Origin: JBBIQS01 sp037442205
Lineage (GTDB): Bacteria; Myxococcota; Myxococcia; Myxococcales; UBA5297
DNA: 56,825 nucleotides
Direction of reading: 5' to 3'
NCBI GenBank assembly: GCA_037442205.1
Contig: JBBIQS010000054.1
Location: 1 to 56,825, forward strand
Part shown: positions 17,652-25,267 of the stretch, in pieces
How the letters are laid out: every line of letters starts with the position of its first letter
How positions within the stretch are numbered: the first letter of the stretch is position 1
Made by a program: the position numbers and the translations under genes
The notes under the pieces: model-generated
The model's database searches: none
Told to the model about the DNA's origin: nothing
What the model saw: only the letters and a program-made list of their open reading frames with translations

Positions 17652-18682
17652 GGCGATCGGCGGCGAAATAGTAGCCGAGAAATCGCGGAGGCGGAGCGCG
17701 AGACCCGGTGGATGGGGGGAGCGGCCAGGCGAAGCAGCCACTCGCGCGAGAGGCCGTCGGCGAGGAGGAGATCGAAGGCGAATGAGCGGGTGCGGACGAG
17801 CTTCTCGGGGATGTTGCGGCACAGCGCGAAGGCGCCGCGGCGGGTTCGGCCGGGCGAAAGCGCCCTCGAGACCTCGGCCGGGATGGGAGCGCCCACGCGC
17901 TCGCGTGCCTGGGAAAGCGCGAGGCCGGTCACGCAGGCCACCCGGTCCTGGCGCGCCCGCTCGAGAACGGTGGGCCAGTCCAGGCCGCCGCTCTTCGCCG
18001 CCAGCTTGAGGTCGAACAGCCACTTCACTCCCTCGAAGAAGTGGGCGCCGGCGTGGGTGCAAAGGTGGACGAGCTCGTCCTCCGCGGAGAGGGCTCGGAC
18101 CTCGCCCGACTCCAACGGCTGCGTTCGCGAGCGGGCGAAGAGGGCGTCGACGTCAAAGCGGGCCTGGAAGTGCCAGGAGGGCCGATAGTGGAGCTCGAGC
18201 AGGAAGCGGCGGGCGTCGACGAAGGAGAGGTCGTGGCCGAACTCGAGCGGGCCCTTAGCCTGCGGGAGGTGAAGGTGCCAGCCGGTCGTCACGAGGACCT
18301 CGCGGGCGCGCTCGATGTCAGCGGGGCGGACGAGCAGATCGACGTCAACCGAAGGGCGGAGCCAACTCTCGGGGTAGAGGCGAGCGGCCAGCGGCGCGCC
18401 CTTGAGGACGAGCGCCGAGACGCCAGAGGAGGCGAGGAGGGAGGTCACCTCGACGGTCGTGCGTTCGACCTGGCGGGAGCGAAAGCGCGCCGCCAGCTGG
18501 TCCTCGCGCAGGGAGGGGAACTGCTCGGGAAGGTAGTGGGAGAGCAGCGGGAGCAGGCCGAACGAGCGGGCCTGGGCGGCGAGGGCGTCAGCGCCGCCGA
18601 GCTCAGGGACCAGCGCGGCGGCTCGCTCCGGCGACTCCGGAAGGCAGCCGAGCAACCGTTCGATGGCCGCGCCAGCTGTCAT
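17648..18682 (-). CDS. Nucleotidyltransferase family protein (NTP_transf_5 type)
   Basis: A 344-aa protein of the uncharacterised nucleotidyltransferase family often found in polysaccharide or peptide-modification loci of myxobacteria. The active-site motifs are intact: VLKGAPLAARLYP (about 108-120), then LRPSVDVDLLVRPADI (about 124-139) with two Asp for metal binding, and a distal LELHYRPSWHF. The chemistry is unknown; nucleotide transfer to a sugar or protein is possible. ATG 18682 has no good ribosome site, whereas a TTG four codons earlier (18694) has AGGAG 9 bases upstream and may be the true start. It is divergent from the 68-aa gene at 18875. Confidence 0.78.
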   Translation of the reverse strand: MTAGAAIERLLGCLPESPERAAALVPELGGADALAAQARSFGLLPLLSHYLPEQFPSLREDQLAARFRSRQVERTTVEVTSLLASSGVSALVLKGAPLAARLYPESWLRPSVDVDLLVRPADIERAREVLVTTGWHLHLPQAKGPLEFGHDLSFVDARRFLLELHYRPSWHFQARFDVDALFARSRTQPLESGEVRALSAEDELVHLCTHAGAHFFEGVKWLFDLKLAAKSGGLDWPTVLERARQDRVACVTGLALSQARERVGAPIPAEVSRALSPGRTRRGAFALCRNIPEKLVRTRSFAFDLLLADGLSREWLLRLAAPPIHRVSRSASAISRLLFRRRSP

Positions 18683-18874
18683 GGGAACTGGCAAGGCTCT
18701 AATCTCCTGGGCGGCGAGAGGATGTCGGCGAGGCCGCAGTGCCGAGTATCGCGCGGATGGCCGGGCCTCGACACCGGCTCTCGGCGGCGGCTGCCCTGGG
18801 GAACGGGGGGGCGGGAAGGCGCTATCATCCGCGGAGCAGCTACCTCGTCCGCGACAGACTGGAGAAGAGGTTCG

Positions 18875-19081
18875 GTGAAATCCAGCAAACCCGCCGCGGG
18901 TGAAATCTGCCTGCCCGACGATCCCGAGGGCAGCCGGGCCCAGCAGTTGCTGAAGGGCGTCGCTCCGCCGATGAGCCTCGAGGAGTACTTCCGCTTCCTG
19001 CGGCAGTTCGGCGACGCCGACCCGGAGGTTCTCCGCAAGAAGCGAGGTCCTTGCGGGCCGGAGCCGTTCCGGCTTGTCTGA
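18875..19081 (+). CDS. Small protein of 68 aa, divergent from the nucleotidyltransferase
   Basis: A GTG at 18875 preceded by AGAAGAGG opens a 69-codon frame. The product is hydrophilic, with PDDPEGSRAQQLLKG, MSLEEYFRFLRQF and a C-terminal KKRGPCGPEPF. It has no membrane segment. Codon use matches neighbouring genes. It points away from the nucleotidyltransferase gene with 192 bp between starts, and a TATCAT at 18823-18828 could be its -10 box. It is convergent with the WecA-like gene. I do not recognise a family. Small partner proteins do occur next to NTP_transf_5 enzymes, so a functional link is possible but not shown. Confidence 0.55.
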   Translation: MKSSKPAAGEICLPDDPEGSRAQQLLKGVAPPMSLEEYFRFLRQFGDADPEVLRKKRGPCGPEPFRLV

Positions 19082-19107
19082 GGAAGCGCTCTTCTCAATC
19101 GATCGGA

Positions 19108-20583
19108 TTACGCCTTCCGCCGCAGCGCCACCACGTTGGCCGGCACCTGGGCGCTGATCCGCTTGGCGGTGCTGGCTAGGTGGTCGCGCAGCAGCTCCAG
19201 GGCGATCTCGTCGTCGCGCTCGATGGAGCGGCGCCCGTCGTTCCAGGCGACCTCGAGAACTCCCAGTTGCGCGCCGGCGCTCTCGAGCGGCAGGCGCAGC
19301 TCCATCCGCTCGCCCTGGGGAAGATCGATCTTCCAGTCGAAGCGCGAGGTCTCCTTGGCTCCGGTCTGACTCAGCGAGATCAGGGTCAGCGACAGCTCGG
19401 CCATCCCCATCGCCCGGCCGATCGGCTGGATCGCTTCCCAGGCGTGGGACGGCAGGGCGGAGCCCTGCAGGGACTCGCCGATGGCGCGCACCTGCTCGCG
19501 CACCGCCAGGTTTCGCTCGCGCACCGCCCGCGAGTCCTCGGCGAGGAGCGAGAAGTAGCCGAGCTTGCGGACGAAGACCACCGCCACCACCGCGGTGACG
19601 CCCAGGATCAGCGCGGTCTGCGGCCCGTTGGCGTAGGTGAGCAAGAGCGCCAGCGCCGCGAAGCACACCCCCACTCCGTAGAGCACCATCACCGCCGCGC
19701 GGTGCGACAGCCCCAGGGCCAGCAGCCGGTGATGGAGGTGCTCCTTGTCGGCGGCGAACAGCGGCCGCCCGCGCAGCGCCCGCCGGCCCATCGCCAGGAA
19801 GGTGTCCATGATCGGCAGGCCCAGCGCCAGCACCGGCACCAGCATGGCCACGGTGGCAGTGGACTTGGTGTTGGTGACGATGCTCGAGGTCGAGAGGATG
19901 AACCCCAGGAACATCGACCCGGTGTCGCCCATGAAGATCGAGGCCGGGTTGAAGTTGTAGAGCAGGAACCCGAGGATGGCCCCGGCCAGCGCGGCCATGA
20001 ACAGCATCATCAGCACGTTCCCGCCGTGGGCGGCGATGAGGAAGTTGGTCGCCACCGCCACGAAGGCCACCCCCGAGGCCAGGCCGTCGAGCCCGTCGAT
20101 CAGGTTCATCGCGTTGATGACCCCGACGATCCAGACCATGGTGAACGGCAGCGAGAAGGCGCCCAGATCGATGGCGCCCCAGGGCGTGGAGATCTGGTCG
20201 ATCTGGAAGCCGAGCTGGAACATCATCGCGGCCACCAGGAACTGGATCGAGAACTTCTTGCCTGCGCCCAGGCCGCGGAAGTCGTCGAGGATCCCCAGCG
20301 CCGAGATCATCAATCCGCCGACGAAGATCCCGGTGGGGATGCGGATGTCGGAGACGAAGGTCTGCCCGGCGCCGCTGGTGACCACCAGCAGCCCGGCCAG
20401 CGGAGCGAAGAATGCGAGGACGATGGCCACTCCGCCCAGCCGCGGGATGGGCGTCGTGTGGACCTTGCGCGAGGAGCTGGCCTGATCCAGCCAGCCCTTG
20501 CGCAGGGCGAGGTCGCGCACCACCGGCGTCAGGATGGCCGAGAGCAGCAGCGAAAGCCCGAAGGCGACGGACATCGTGATCAC
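19108..20583 (-). CDS. MraY/WecA-family polyprenyl-phosphate sugar-1-phosphate transferase with a C-terminal soluble extension
   Basis: An integral membrane enzyme that loads the first sugar phosphate onto undecaprenyl phosphate. About ten hydrophobic segments fill residues 1-340. Family motifs are present: KVHTTPIPRLGG, AMNLIDGLDGLASG with the key Asp residues, FMGDTGSMFLGF and EHLHHRLL. The remaining 150 residues are soluble and unusual, carrying a helix (AVRERNLAVREQVRAI) and a mixed domain ending in VVALRRKA. Family members are normally about 350 aa; this is 491. GTG 20583 is chosen because AGGAGG lies 7 bases upstream and it overlaps the preceding GT4 stop as GTGA. ATG 20574 is the alternative. 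It probably primes a glycan built by the downstream clusters. Confidence 0.88.
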   Translation of the reverse strand: MITMSVAFGLSLLLSAILTPVVRDLALRKGWLDQASSSRKVHTTPIPRLGGVAIVLAFFAPLAGLLVVTSGAGQTFVSDIRIPTGIFVGGLMISALGILDDFRGLGAGKKFSIQFLVAAMMFQLGFQIDQISTPWGAIDLGAFSLPFTMVWIVGVINAMNLIDGLDGLASGVAFVAVATNFLIAAHGGNVLMMLFMAALAGAILGFLLYNFNPASIFMGDTGSMFLGFILSTSSIVTNTKSTATVAMLVPVLALGLPIMDTFLAMGRRALRGRPLFAADKEHLHHRLLALGLSHRAAVMVLYGVGVCFAALALLLTYANGPQTALILGVTAVVAVVFVRKLGYFSLLAEDSRAVRERNLAVREQVRAIGESLQGSALPSHAWEAIQPIGRAMGMAELSLTLISLSQTGAKETSRFDWKIDLPQGERMELRLPLESAGAQLGVLEVAWNDGRRSIERDDEIALELLRDHLASTAKRISAQVPANVVALRRKA

Positions 20584-21827
20584 GCCGACACCTCCTGGGC
20601 TCGAGAAACGCCCCCCGCCGCGCCGCAGAGCGAGCCGAGCAGCTCGGCGAAGCGGCCGGTGGCGATGGTGCGGTCGAAGCGGCGCTCGAAAGCCTCCCTC
20701 CCGCGCTGTCCCATCGTCACGCCGAGCTCGCGGCGATGAGCGAGCTGCTCGATGAAGGCGCTGACCCCGGCCACGTCGCCGCGGGCGAAGACCATCCCGC
20801 ACCCGCTCTGGGCGATGACCCGGGCGGTTTCCGACTGCTCGGGGCCGATGAACAGCACCGGGGTGCGCGAGGCCAGGGCGCCGTAGAGCTTGCTGGGGAC
20901 GATCAGCCCGGCCAATCCGTCGGTCATGGTGATGGCGGACAGGCTGGCGGCGCCCAGGCTGTAGGGCAGGTTTTCGCGCGGCTGGTAGGGGAGCAGCCGC
21001 ACGTTGGGCAGGCGGGAGGCGGCGGCCTCGACCTCGCCGCGGCGGGCGCCCTCGCCGATGAAGAGGAAGACGATCTCCTTGCTACCGGCGAGCTTCTCGG
21101 CGGCGGCGAGCAGGGTCTCGAAGTCGTGGCCGCGGCCCATGTTGCCGGAGTAGAGGACCACGAACTTGCCGCGCAACCCGTGCTGGTCGAGGAACCAGTT
21201 CTCCTCGGGCGGGACCTGCCCCAGCGACTCGCCGTCGCTCCAGTTGTGGATCACGTGCAGCCGCTCGCGGGAAGCGCCCTTCTGCTCGAGCCGCTCGGCC
21301 ATGGTCTCGCCAAGGGCGACCACCGCGTCGGCGCTCTCGAGGGAGGCGCGGGCCATCTGAGACAGCGCGCGGGCGGGCAGGCCGTTCTCGCGCAGCACGC
21401 CGAACTGGATCGCGACCTCGGGGTAGAGGTCCTGGACCCAGTAGACGAGGCGGGTGCGGCGGCCGCTGGCGAGCTTGCGCAGGGAGCCGAGCAGGCTCAA
21501 CAGCGGCGGGGTGGAGAGGGTGATCAGGACGTCCGGGGCCTCGAGGGCGGCGAGCTGGGCGGCGCAGGAGGCGAGGAAGGAGAGGTAGTCGGACATGCGG
21601 CCGGCGATCGAGCCGCGGCCGAAGCGGGTCATCGGCACGCGCAGGATTTCGATGCCTTGCCAGCTCTCGCGTCGCGGATAGCGGCCCGAGCCGACGTAGG
21701 AGGCTTGGCCGGCGACCGCGGTCACTGACGCGCCGCGGCGGGCGAGGTCCACGGCCAGATCGCTCGCCAGTTGCGAGGTCGCCGCCAGGTCGGGATGGAA
21801 GAACTGGTTGAGCAGTAGCACGCGCAT
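20580..21827 (-). CDS. GT4-family glycosyltransferase (WbuB-like)
   Basis: A 415-aa retaining glycosyltransferase of GT-B fold. It has the N-terminal acceptor motif MRVLLLNQFFHPDLAATSQ, a membrane-associating YWVQDLYPEVA segment (about 150), a nucleotide-binding C-terminal half beginning FVVLYSGNMGRGHDFETLL (about 222-240), and a donor site around SLSAITMTDGLAGLIVPSKLYGALA. This pattern matches WbuB-type enzymes that add a sugar (often fucosamine-type) to a lipid-linked intermediate. GAGG lies 8 bases before ATG 21827. It overlaps the WecA-like gene by 4 bp, so initiation and the second sugar transfer are likely coupled. Donor and acceptor are not determined. Confidence 0.88.
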   Translation of the reverse strand: MRVLLLNQFFHPDLAATSQLASDLAVDLARRGASVTAVAGQASYVGSGRYPRRESWQGIEILRVPMTRFGRGSIAGRMSDYLSFLASCAAQLAALEAPDVLITLSTPPLLSLLGSLRKLASGRRTRLVYWVQDLYPEVAIQFGVLRENGLPARALSQMARASLESADAVVALGETMAERLEQKGASRERLHVIHNWSDGESLGQVPPEENWFLDQHGLRGKFVVLYSGNMGRGHDFETLLAAAEKLAGSKEIVFLFIGEGARRGEVEAAASRLPNVRLLPYQPRENLPYSLGAASLSAITMTDGLAGLIVPSKLYGALASRTPVLFIGPEQSETARVIAQSGCGMVFARGDVAGVSAFIEQLAHRRELGVTMGQRGREAFERRFDRTIATGRFAELLGSLCGAAGGVSRAQEVSA

Positions 21828-22034
21828 CGGACGTCCTCGGATCGAGAGATCCGTGGCCCGAGGCGGGGCGGCGCGTTCATGGCGAGTGGCTGGAGTCCCC
21901 AAAGTGGCCGAATCATCTCACGAATTCAGGACACCGCCGAGAAGCAGACGCTCGGTCGCTGATGCCTGACGGGGGGATTGCCTGAGGCGGGCGGATGTGG
22001 GTTGCCGCGCGTCCGAGGCAAGGCGTGGCGCCTG

Positions 22035-22067
22035 GGAGCGCCGGCGTCTCGCCGGCCGCGGCGCTCC
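22035..22067 (-). terminator. Nested GC hairpin in the fcl-GT4 interval
   Basis: Outer arms GGAGCGCCG (22035-22043) and CGGCGCTCC (22059-22067) enclose a second self-pairing segment, CGGCG-TCT-CGCCG (22042-22054), which competes with the outer stem. It may end transcription from fcl or act in the GT4 leader. No T-run follows on either strand. Confidence 0.4.
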
Positions 22068-22195
22068 GAGGCCGGCCCTGGGCAAGCGGACCGAGACCTC
22101 TACTAATCTCGAAGTAGATTGGCAGATTCCGCTGCTAAAGGCCTCACCAGCTAGAAATCCCGGCGGGGCGCCTCAGGTCGAGCGGGCGATGAGCT

Positions 22196-22221
22196 CCAGA
22201 GGACTCATATGAATCCTCTGG
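22196..22221. promoter_or_regulatory. 26-bp near-perfect palindrome just after fcl
   Basis: CCAGAGGA (22196-22203) and TCCTCTGG (22214-22221) flank a self-complementary TCATATGA; only the C/A pair at the junctions breaks symmetry. It begins 13 bases past the fcl stop. It could be a 3' hairpin or a protein-binding site. Confidence 0.45.
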
Positions 22222-22234
22222 TACTCGAGCCGAC

Positions 22235-23176
22235 CTACAATCCGGCGGTCTTCCGGTACCACTCGATGGTCTCGGCCAGGCCCTGGCGGAATTCGCGCCT
22301 GGCCTGGAAGCCGAACTCGCGCTGGGCGCGGGAGACGTCGAGGCAGCGGCGGGGCTGGCCGTTGGGCTTGGTGGTGTCCCAGGTGATCTTGCCCTTGAAG
22401 CCGCACAGCTCGCCGATCAGGTTGGAGAGGTCGCGGATCGAGATCTCGAAGCCGGCGCCGAGGTTGACCGGTTCGCTCTTCTCGTACTTCTCGGTGGCCA
22501 GCAGGATGCCCTCGGCGGCGTCCTCGGCGTGGAGGAACTCGCGGGTGGGCGAGCCGTCGCCCCAGCAGACCACCTCGGACAGGCCCTGCTTCTTGGCCTC
22601 GAGGAACTTGCGGATCAGCGCCGGGATGACGTGCGAGGAGCTGGGGTCGAAGTTGTCGCGCGGGCCGTAGAGGTTCACCGGCAAGAGGAAGATCGAGTTG
22701 AGGCCGTACTGCTCGCGGTAGGCCTGCGACTGGACCAGCAGCATCTTCTTGGCCAGGCCGTAGGGGGCGTTGGTTTCCTCGGGGTAGCCGCTCCAGAGGT
22801 CGTCCTCCTTGAACGGCACGGCGGCGAACTTGGGATAGGCGCAGATGGTCCCCAGGGCCACGAACTTCTCCAGCTTGCGCAGCCGGGCTTCGTCGATGAG
22901 CTGAACGCCCATCATGAGGTTGTCGTAGAAGTACTTGCCGGGGTTGGCGCGGTTGGCCCCGATGCCGCCGACCTGGGCGGCGAGGTGGATCACCACGTCC
23001 GGCTTGGCCACCTCGAACATGCGCTGGATGTGGGCGCGGTCGGTGAGGTCGTACTCGGGGAAGTTCGGGACGAAGACGTCCTTGGCCCCACGCTCCTTGA
23101 GCTTGGCCAGGACGTAGGAGCCGAGGAAGCCGGCTCCGCCGGTGACGGTGACGCGGCGGTTGGTGAAGTAGGACAT
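22235..23176 (-). CDS. fcl: GDP-L-fucose synthase-like epimerase/reductase
   Basis: A 313-aa short-chain dehydrogenase of the NAD(P)-dependent epimerase family. It has the N-terminal VTVTGGAGFLGSYV, then IHLAAQVGGIGANRANPG, characteristic of the GDP-fucose synthase branch, and the catalytic YGLAK with LGTICAYPK supplying the Ser/Thr/Cys-region contacts. It would epimerise and reduce GDP-4-keto-6-deoxymannose to GDP-L-fucose. The dehydratase that makes its substrate (Gmd) is not in the window, so a related substrate is possible. ATG 23176 starts the Rossmann domain at the usual distance. It has a predicted promoter at 23258-23285 and appears to be a single-gene unit. A decayed relative lies at 25373-25511. 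Confidence 0.88.
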   Translation of the reverse strand: MSYFTNRRVTVTGGAGFLGSYVLAKLKERGAKDVFVPNFPEYDLTDRAHIQRMFEVAKPDVVIHLAAQVGGIGANRANPGKYFYDNLMMGVQLIDEARLRKLEKFVALGTICAYPKFAAVPFKEDDLWSGYPEETNAPYGLAKKMLLVQSQAYREQYGLNSIFLLPVNLYGPRDNFDPSSSHVIPALIRKFLEAKKQGLSEVVCWGDGSPTREFLHAEDAAEGILLATEKYEKSEPVNLGAGFEISIRDLSNLIGELCGFKGKITWDTTKPNGQPRRCLDVSRAQREFGFQARREFRQGLAETIEWYRKTAGL

Positions 23177-23257
23177 GGATTGGTCTCGGTGGGGGCTCAG
23201 CGGCGCGCCGAATTGGGACCCGAACGACAGCGGGTGGAAAGCAACGACGAGGTCCGG

Positions 23258-23285
23258 AAGATAGCACTGCTTGTTCGTTCGCCAA
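23258..23285 (-). promoter_or_regulatory. Sigma-70-type promoter of fcl
   Basis: On the minus strand TTGGCG (23280-23285) and TATCTT (23258-23263) are 16 bp apart, each with four of six consensus bases. This predicts a leader of about 75 bases before ATG 23176. Confidence 0.4.
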
Positions 23286-23516
23286 GCGCTGTGCTCAGAG
23301 CGCAAGGCTGCTGCAGCACCGGACGGCCGTTCGGAATCAAGGCTGCCTGGTGAGCGCGCGGCCGGTAGCTATCTTGATGCTCCTGGTTGCGGTGGGTTTC
23401 CATCGTCTCGCGGGCTCAAGCAGGCCGTTGGGAGTTGTACGCGCGCGGCATCCGGTTCCGCCGGAAAGGTCCCGAGCCTGGTTGTCATGGGCCGCTCGCA
23501 TCTTCGGGCAAGGAAA

Positions 23517-23545
23517 GGGAGGCCCCGATCTCCCCGAGGCCTCCC
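23517..23545 (-). terminator. Rho-independent terminator of the 302-aa gene
   Basis: GGGAGGCC and GGCCTCCC form an 8-bp stem around a 13-base loop that can pair further; on the minus strand it is followed by TTTCCTT. It starts about 30 bases after the stop codon at 23576. Confidence 0.6.
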
Positions 23546-23575
23546 ACATCCTGTCGACCGCATCGATCTTCCGGG

Positions 23576-24484
23576 CTACTTGGCGACGCCGTTGGCGGGC
23601 GCCGGGGCCGGCTTGTCCGAGTTGGCCGGGACCGCCGGGATTCCCTCGGTCGCCTTCTCGGGGGCGACCTGGCCCTGGTCGGTGCCCATGGCCTCGGCGC
23701 CGTGGCGCGACTTCCTGGCCGAGGTGAGCGGCGGCACGAACTCGTCCCGCTGCTCGCCGAAGAGGTATCCGCCCAGCCGGCGCACCCGGTCGTAGCGCTG
23801 GCTCAGCAGCGTGAAGACGCGGTCGCGCTGCTCGGCCTGCTGGCTGGGCGCCTGCTTCTCCCCGTACTTCATCAGCTTGGCGGCGCCCGAGTCGCGCAGC
23901 ACGGTGCCCACCTCGACCGCCTGGCTGAGGAGCTCCCCGGCGACCAGGACCTTCCCCTCGAGCTGCGAGGCGTGGTTCTTGAGGAGCAGGGCGAGGTCAA
24001 CCACCCGGTTCCCCAGGGAGACCGGGCTGCGGCCCCTGCAGCGCGGCATGGCGGCGGCCTTCACCTCCGGGATGAGCTTCTCGGCGACCGCCAGCTCGAC
24101 CAGCGGTTCCATGGTGCGCCGCAGCTCGGTGGCGGTGGCAAAGGCGTCGCGCACCTTGAGGGAGTCGGCGCTCTCGGGGGTGAACTGCGCCTCGCGGGCC
24201 AGGTGGGCCAGCACGTGCGCCATGGCGGCCAGGTCGTCGTACTGCTCGACCCGCTCGTCGGTGAATGCGGCGGCGATCTTGCGCTTGGTGTCGGGCTCGT
24301 TGATGGAGGCGAGCGCGAGGTTGACGTTGCCGGGCATGACGTCGGTGTTGGCGCGGCATGGCTTCACCTCGCCGGGATCGATGCTCATCGCCGCGGCGAC
24401 GAAGCGGTCGATGACGTCCTGGAAGTCCGCGCTCTGCGCGGTGGTGGCGATCGTGGACGGGGTTTCGGTCACATGGGTAGACAT
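23576..24484 (-). CDS. Unrecognised 302-aa soluble protein
   Basis: ATG 24484 has AGGAG 8 bases upstream, and a true terminator follows the gene, so expression as a single unit is well supported. The product is hydrophilic and mostly helical: a Thr-rich N terminus, a long helical core (about 20-240) with a Cys-containing CRANTD and a CRGRSP element, an EQRDRVFTLLSQRYDRVRRL helix at about 225-244, and a Pro/Ala-rich disordered tail ending NGVAK. There is no signal peptide, membrane segment or enzyme motif. I cannot name a family. It stands between fcl and a repeat-rich region and is not obviously part of the polysaccharide pathway. Confidence 0.75.
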   Translation of the reverse strand: MSTHVTETPSTIATTAQSADFQDVIDRFVAAAMSIDPGEVKPCRANTDVMPGNVNLALASINEPDTKRKIAAAFTDERVEQYDDLAAMAHVLAHLAREAQFTPESADSLKVRDAFATATELRRTMEPLVELAVAEKLIPEVKAAAMPRCRGRSPVSLGNRVVDLALLLKNHASQLEGKVLVAGELLSQAVEVGTVLRDSGAAKLMKYGEKQAPSQQAEQRDRVFTLLSQRYDRVRRLGGYLFGEQRDEFVPPLTSARKSRHGAEAMGTDQGQVAPEKATEGIPAVPANSDKPAPAPANGVAK

Positions 24485-24801
24485 GCGTCTTCTCCTCTCA
24501 CTGCTGCCAGCGGGTTGGTTCGGTCGGCCCAAGCCGTCTGCTCGAGCATCGCGGACGCGAACCCCTGTTGCGGCCGGCATGCCAGCGGACGCCGAGAGGG
24601 AGCGGGCAGTGCCCGAATCGCGGCGCTGTCTCGAAATGGCACATCCGGAATTCAACGGTGTTCGTCAACCGGCGGCGAGCACGGAGCTTTTCGCCCGAGG
24701 GCACGCTGTTCCACCACGGACCTCGCTGCTCCATCGCGGAACAGGCCGGTACCGGACCAACTGCCCGGCAGGACGCGCCTTCGCCGGACCGTCCGCCTAA
24801 C

Positions 24802-24838
24802 TAAGGAGGTGATCCGCCGGAACCTCCCGGAGGTCGCG
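24802..24838 (-). other. Sequence resembling the 3' end of 16S rRNA (helix 45 plus anti-Shine-Dalgarno)
   Basis: Read on the minus strand, a self-complementary hairpin ACCTCC-GGGAGGT is followed closely by GGATCACCTCCTTA, the conserved bacterial 16S tail. About 23 of 27 positions at the end match a typical tail of the form GGAAGGTGCGGCTGGATCACCTCCTT. No other 16S sequence precedes it. It could be a remnant, a mimic or coincidence; on the plus strand it is a very strong Shine-Dalgarno sequence with no ORF behind it. Confidence 0.4.
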
Positions 24839-24960
24839 TCGCGCTAGCGAGGAATCGATCCCCAGGCGCCAGGCGCGCGTCGGGGTTCGCCGGCAATGAC
24901 AGGGTAGGGTCGAGGCTTGACCTCGGATGGCCGCGCGAGTCGGAGGTGGACTCGAAGCCT

Positions 24961-24988
24961 CCCCGGAGTTGCGCCGGCAACTCGGGGG
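24961..24988. repeat. Hairpin at the start of the repeat cluster
   Basis: GGAGTTGC and GCAACTC pair around GCCG, and the stem extends by CCCC/GGGG across one bulged base. It overlaps the start of repeat copy A. Confidence 0.5.
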
Positions 24989-25057
24989 AACAAAAAAGCG
25001 TTCGAAAAAGATACAGCGGCAACTTCGGTTCACCGAAAAATGGTCAGCTGGGGTTGG
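24974..25057 (+). repeat. 84-bp dispersed repeat, copy A
   Basis: It aligns without gaps to copy B (25101-25184) at roughly 85 percent identity by eye. Each copy consists of two related halves: a CGGCAACTCCGGGGAAC-type half followed by an A-run, then a CGGCAACTTCGGTTCACC half followed by GAAAAATGG. The second half holds a TTCGG-TTCA-CCGAA hairpin. It has no coding character. Confidence 0.7.
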
Positions 25058-25100
25058 AGCACTAACCGATGGGTAGATTCGAATGTTAACTAAAGTAAGC

Positions 25101-25184
25101 GCGGTAACTCCGGGGAACGAAAAAACGTTGGAGAAAGATACCGCGGCAACTCCGGTTCACCGAAAAATGGTCAACCTGAGTTGA
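25101..25184 (+). repeat. 84-bp dispersed repeat, copy B
   Basis: Direct repeat of copy A, 43 bp downstream. The shared GATAC(A/C)GCGGCAACT and TTCACCGAAAAATGGTCA cores are nearly identical. The intervening 43 bp is A/T-rich and not repeated. Confidence 0.7.
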
Positions 25185-25186
25185 GG

Positions 25187-25225
25187 CTGTATCTTCTTCG
25201 GACGAAAAAGTGTTCCCCGGAGTTC
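25187..25225 (-). repeat. Half-unit of the same repeat, inverted
   Basis: On the minus strand this reads GGAACTCCGGGGAACAC, then a T-run and GTCCGAAGAAGATAC, matching the first half of copies A and B including the GATAC junction. It is therefore the same element in opposite orientation. Confidence 0.5.
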
Positions 25226-25267
25226 CAGCGCTATCGAGGGCGATCCAATTTGGAGCGTCCGGAGTGC

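Larger units (their letters stand above)
21828..22234. other. Non-coding region between fcl and the GT4/WecA operon
   Basis: About 400 bp without a credible gene; short frames here are Arg/Pro-rich. It contains two strong structures listed separately (22035-22067 and 22196-22221) and a small CGGATC-GAGA-GATCCG hairpin at about 21840-21855 in the GT4 leader. No clear promoter for the GT4 gene was seen. Confidence 0.5.
23177..23575. other. Region between fcl and the 302-aa gene
   Basis: Contains the predicted fcl promoter (23258-23285) and the terminator of the upstream gene (23517-23545). Nothing else convincing is present in the roughly 230 bp between them. Confidence 0.5.

Noticed and set aside
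21997..22212. 71-codon plus-strand frame between fcl and the GT4 gene
   Set aside because: No ribosome site or domain; it spans the two inverted-repeat structures, which explain the sequence better.
22173..23285. 370-codon frame overlapping fcl in another frame
   Set aside because: Arg/Pro/Gly-rich shadow; fcl has the full catalytic motif set.
24633..24650. TGGCAC as the -24 element of a sigma-54 promoter
   Set aside because: No TTGC-type -12 element follows at the right distance.
24797..25033. Short frames encoding similar YLFRT...SPEL and YLLRT...SPEF peptides in the repeat cluster
   Set aside because: The similarity comes from the repeated DNA itself; frames are short, lack ribosome sites and occur on both strands.
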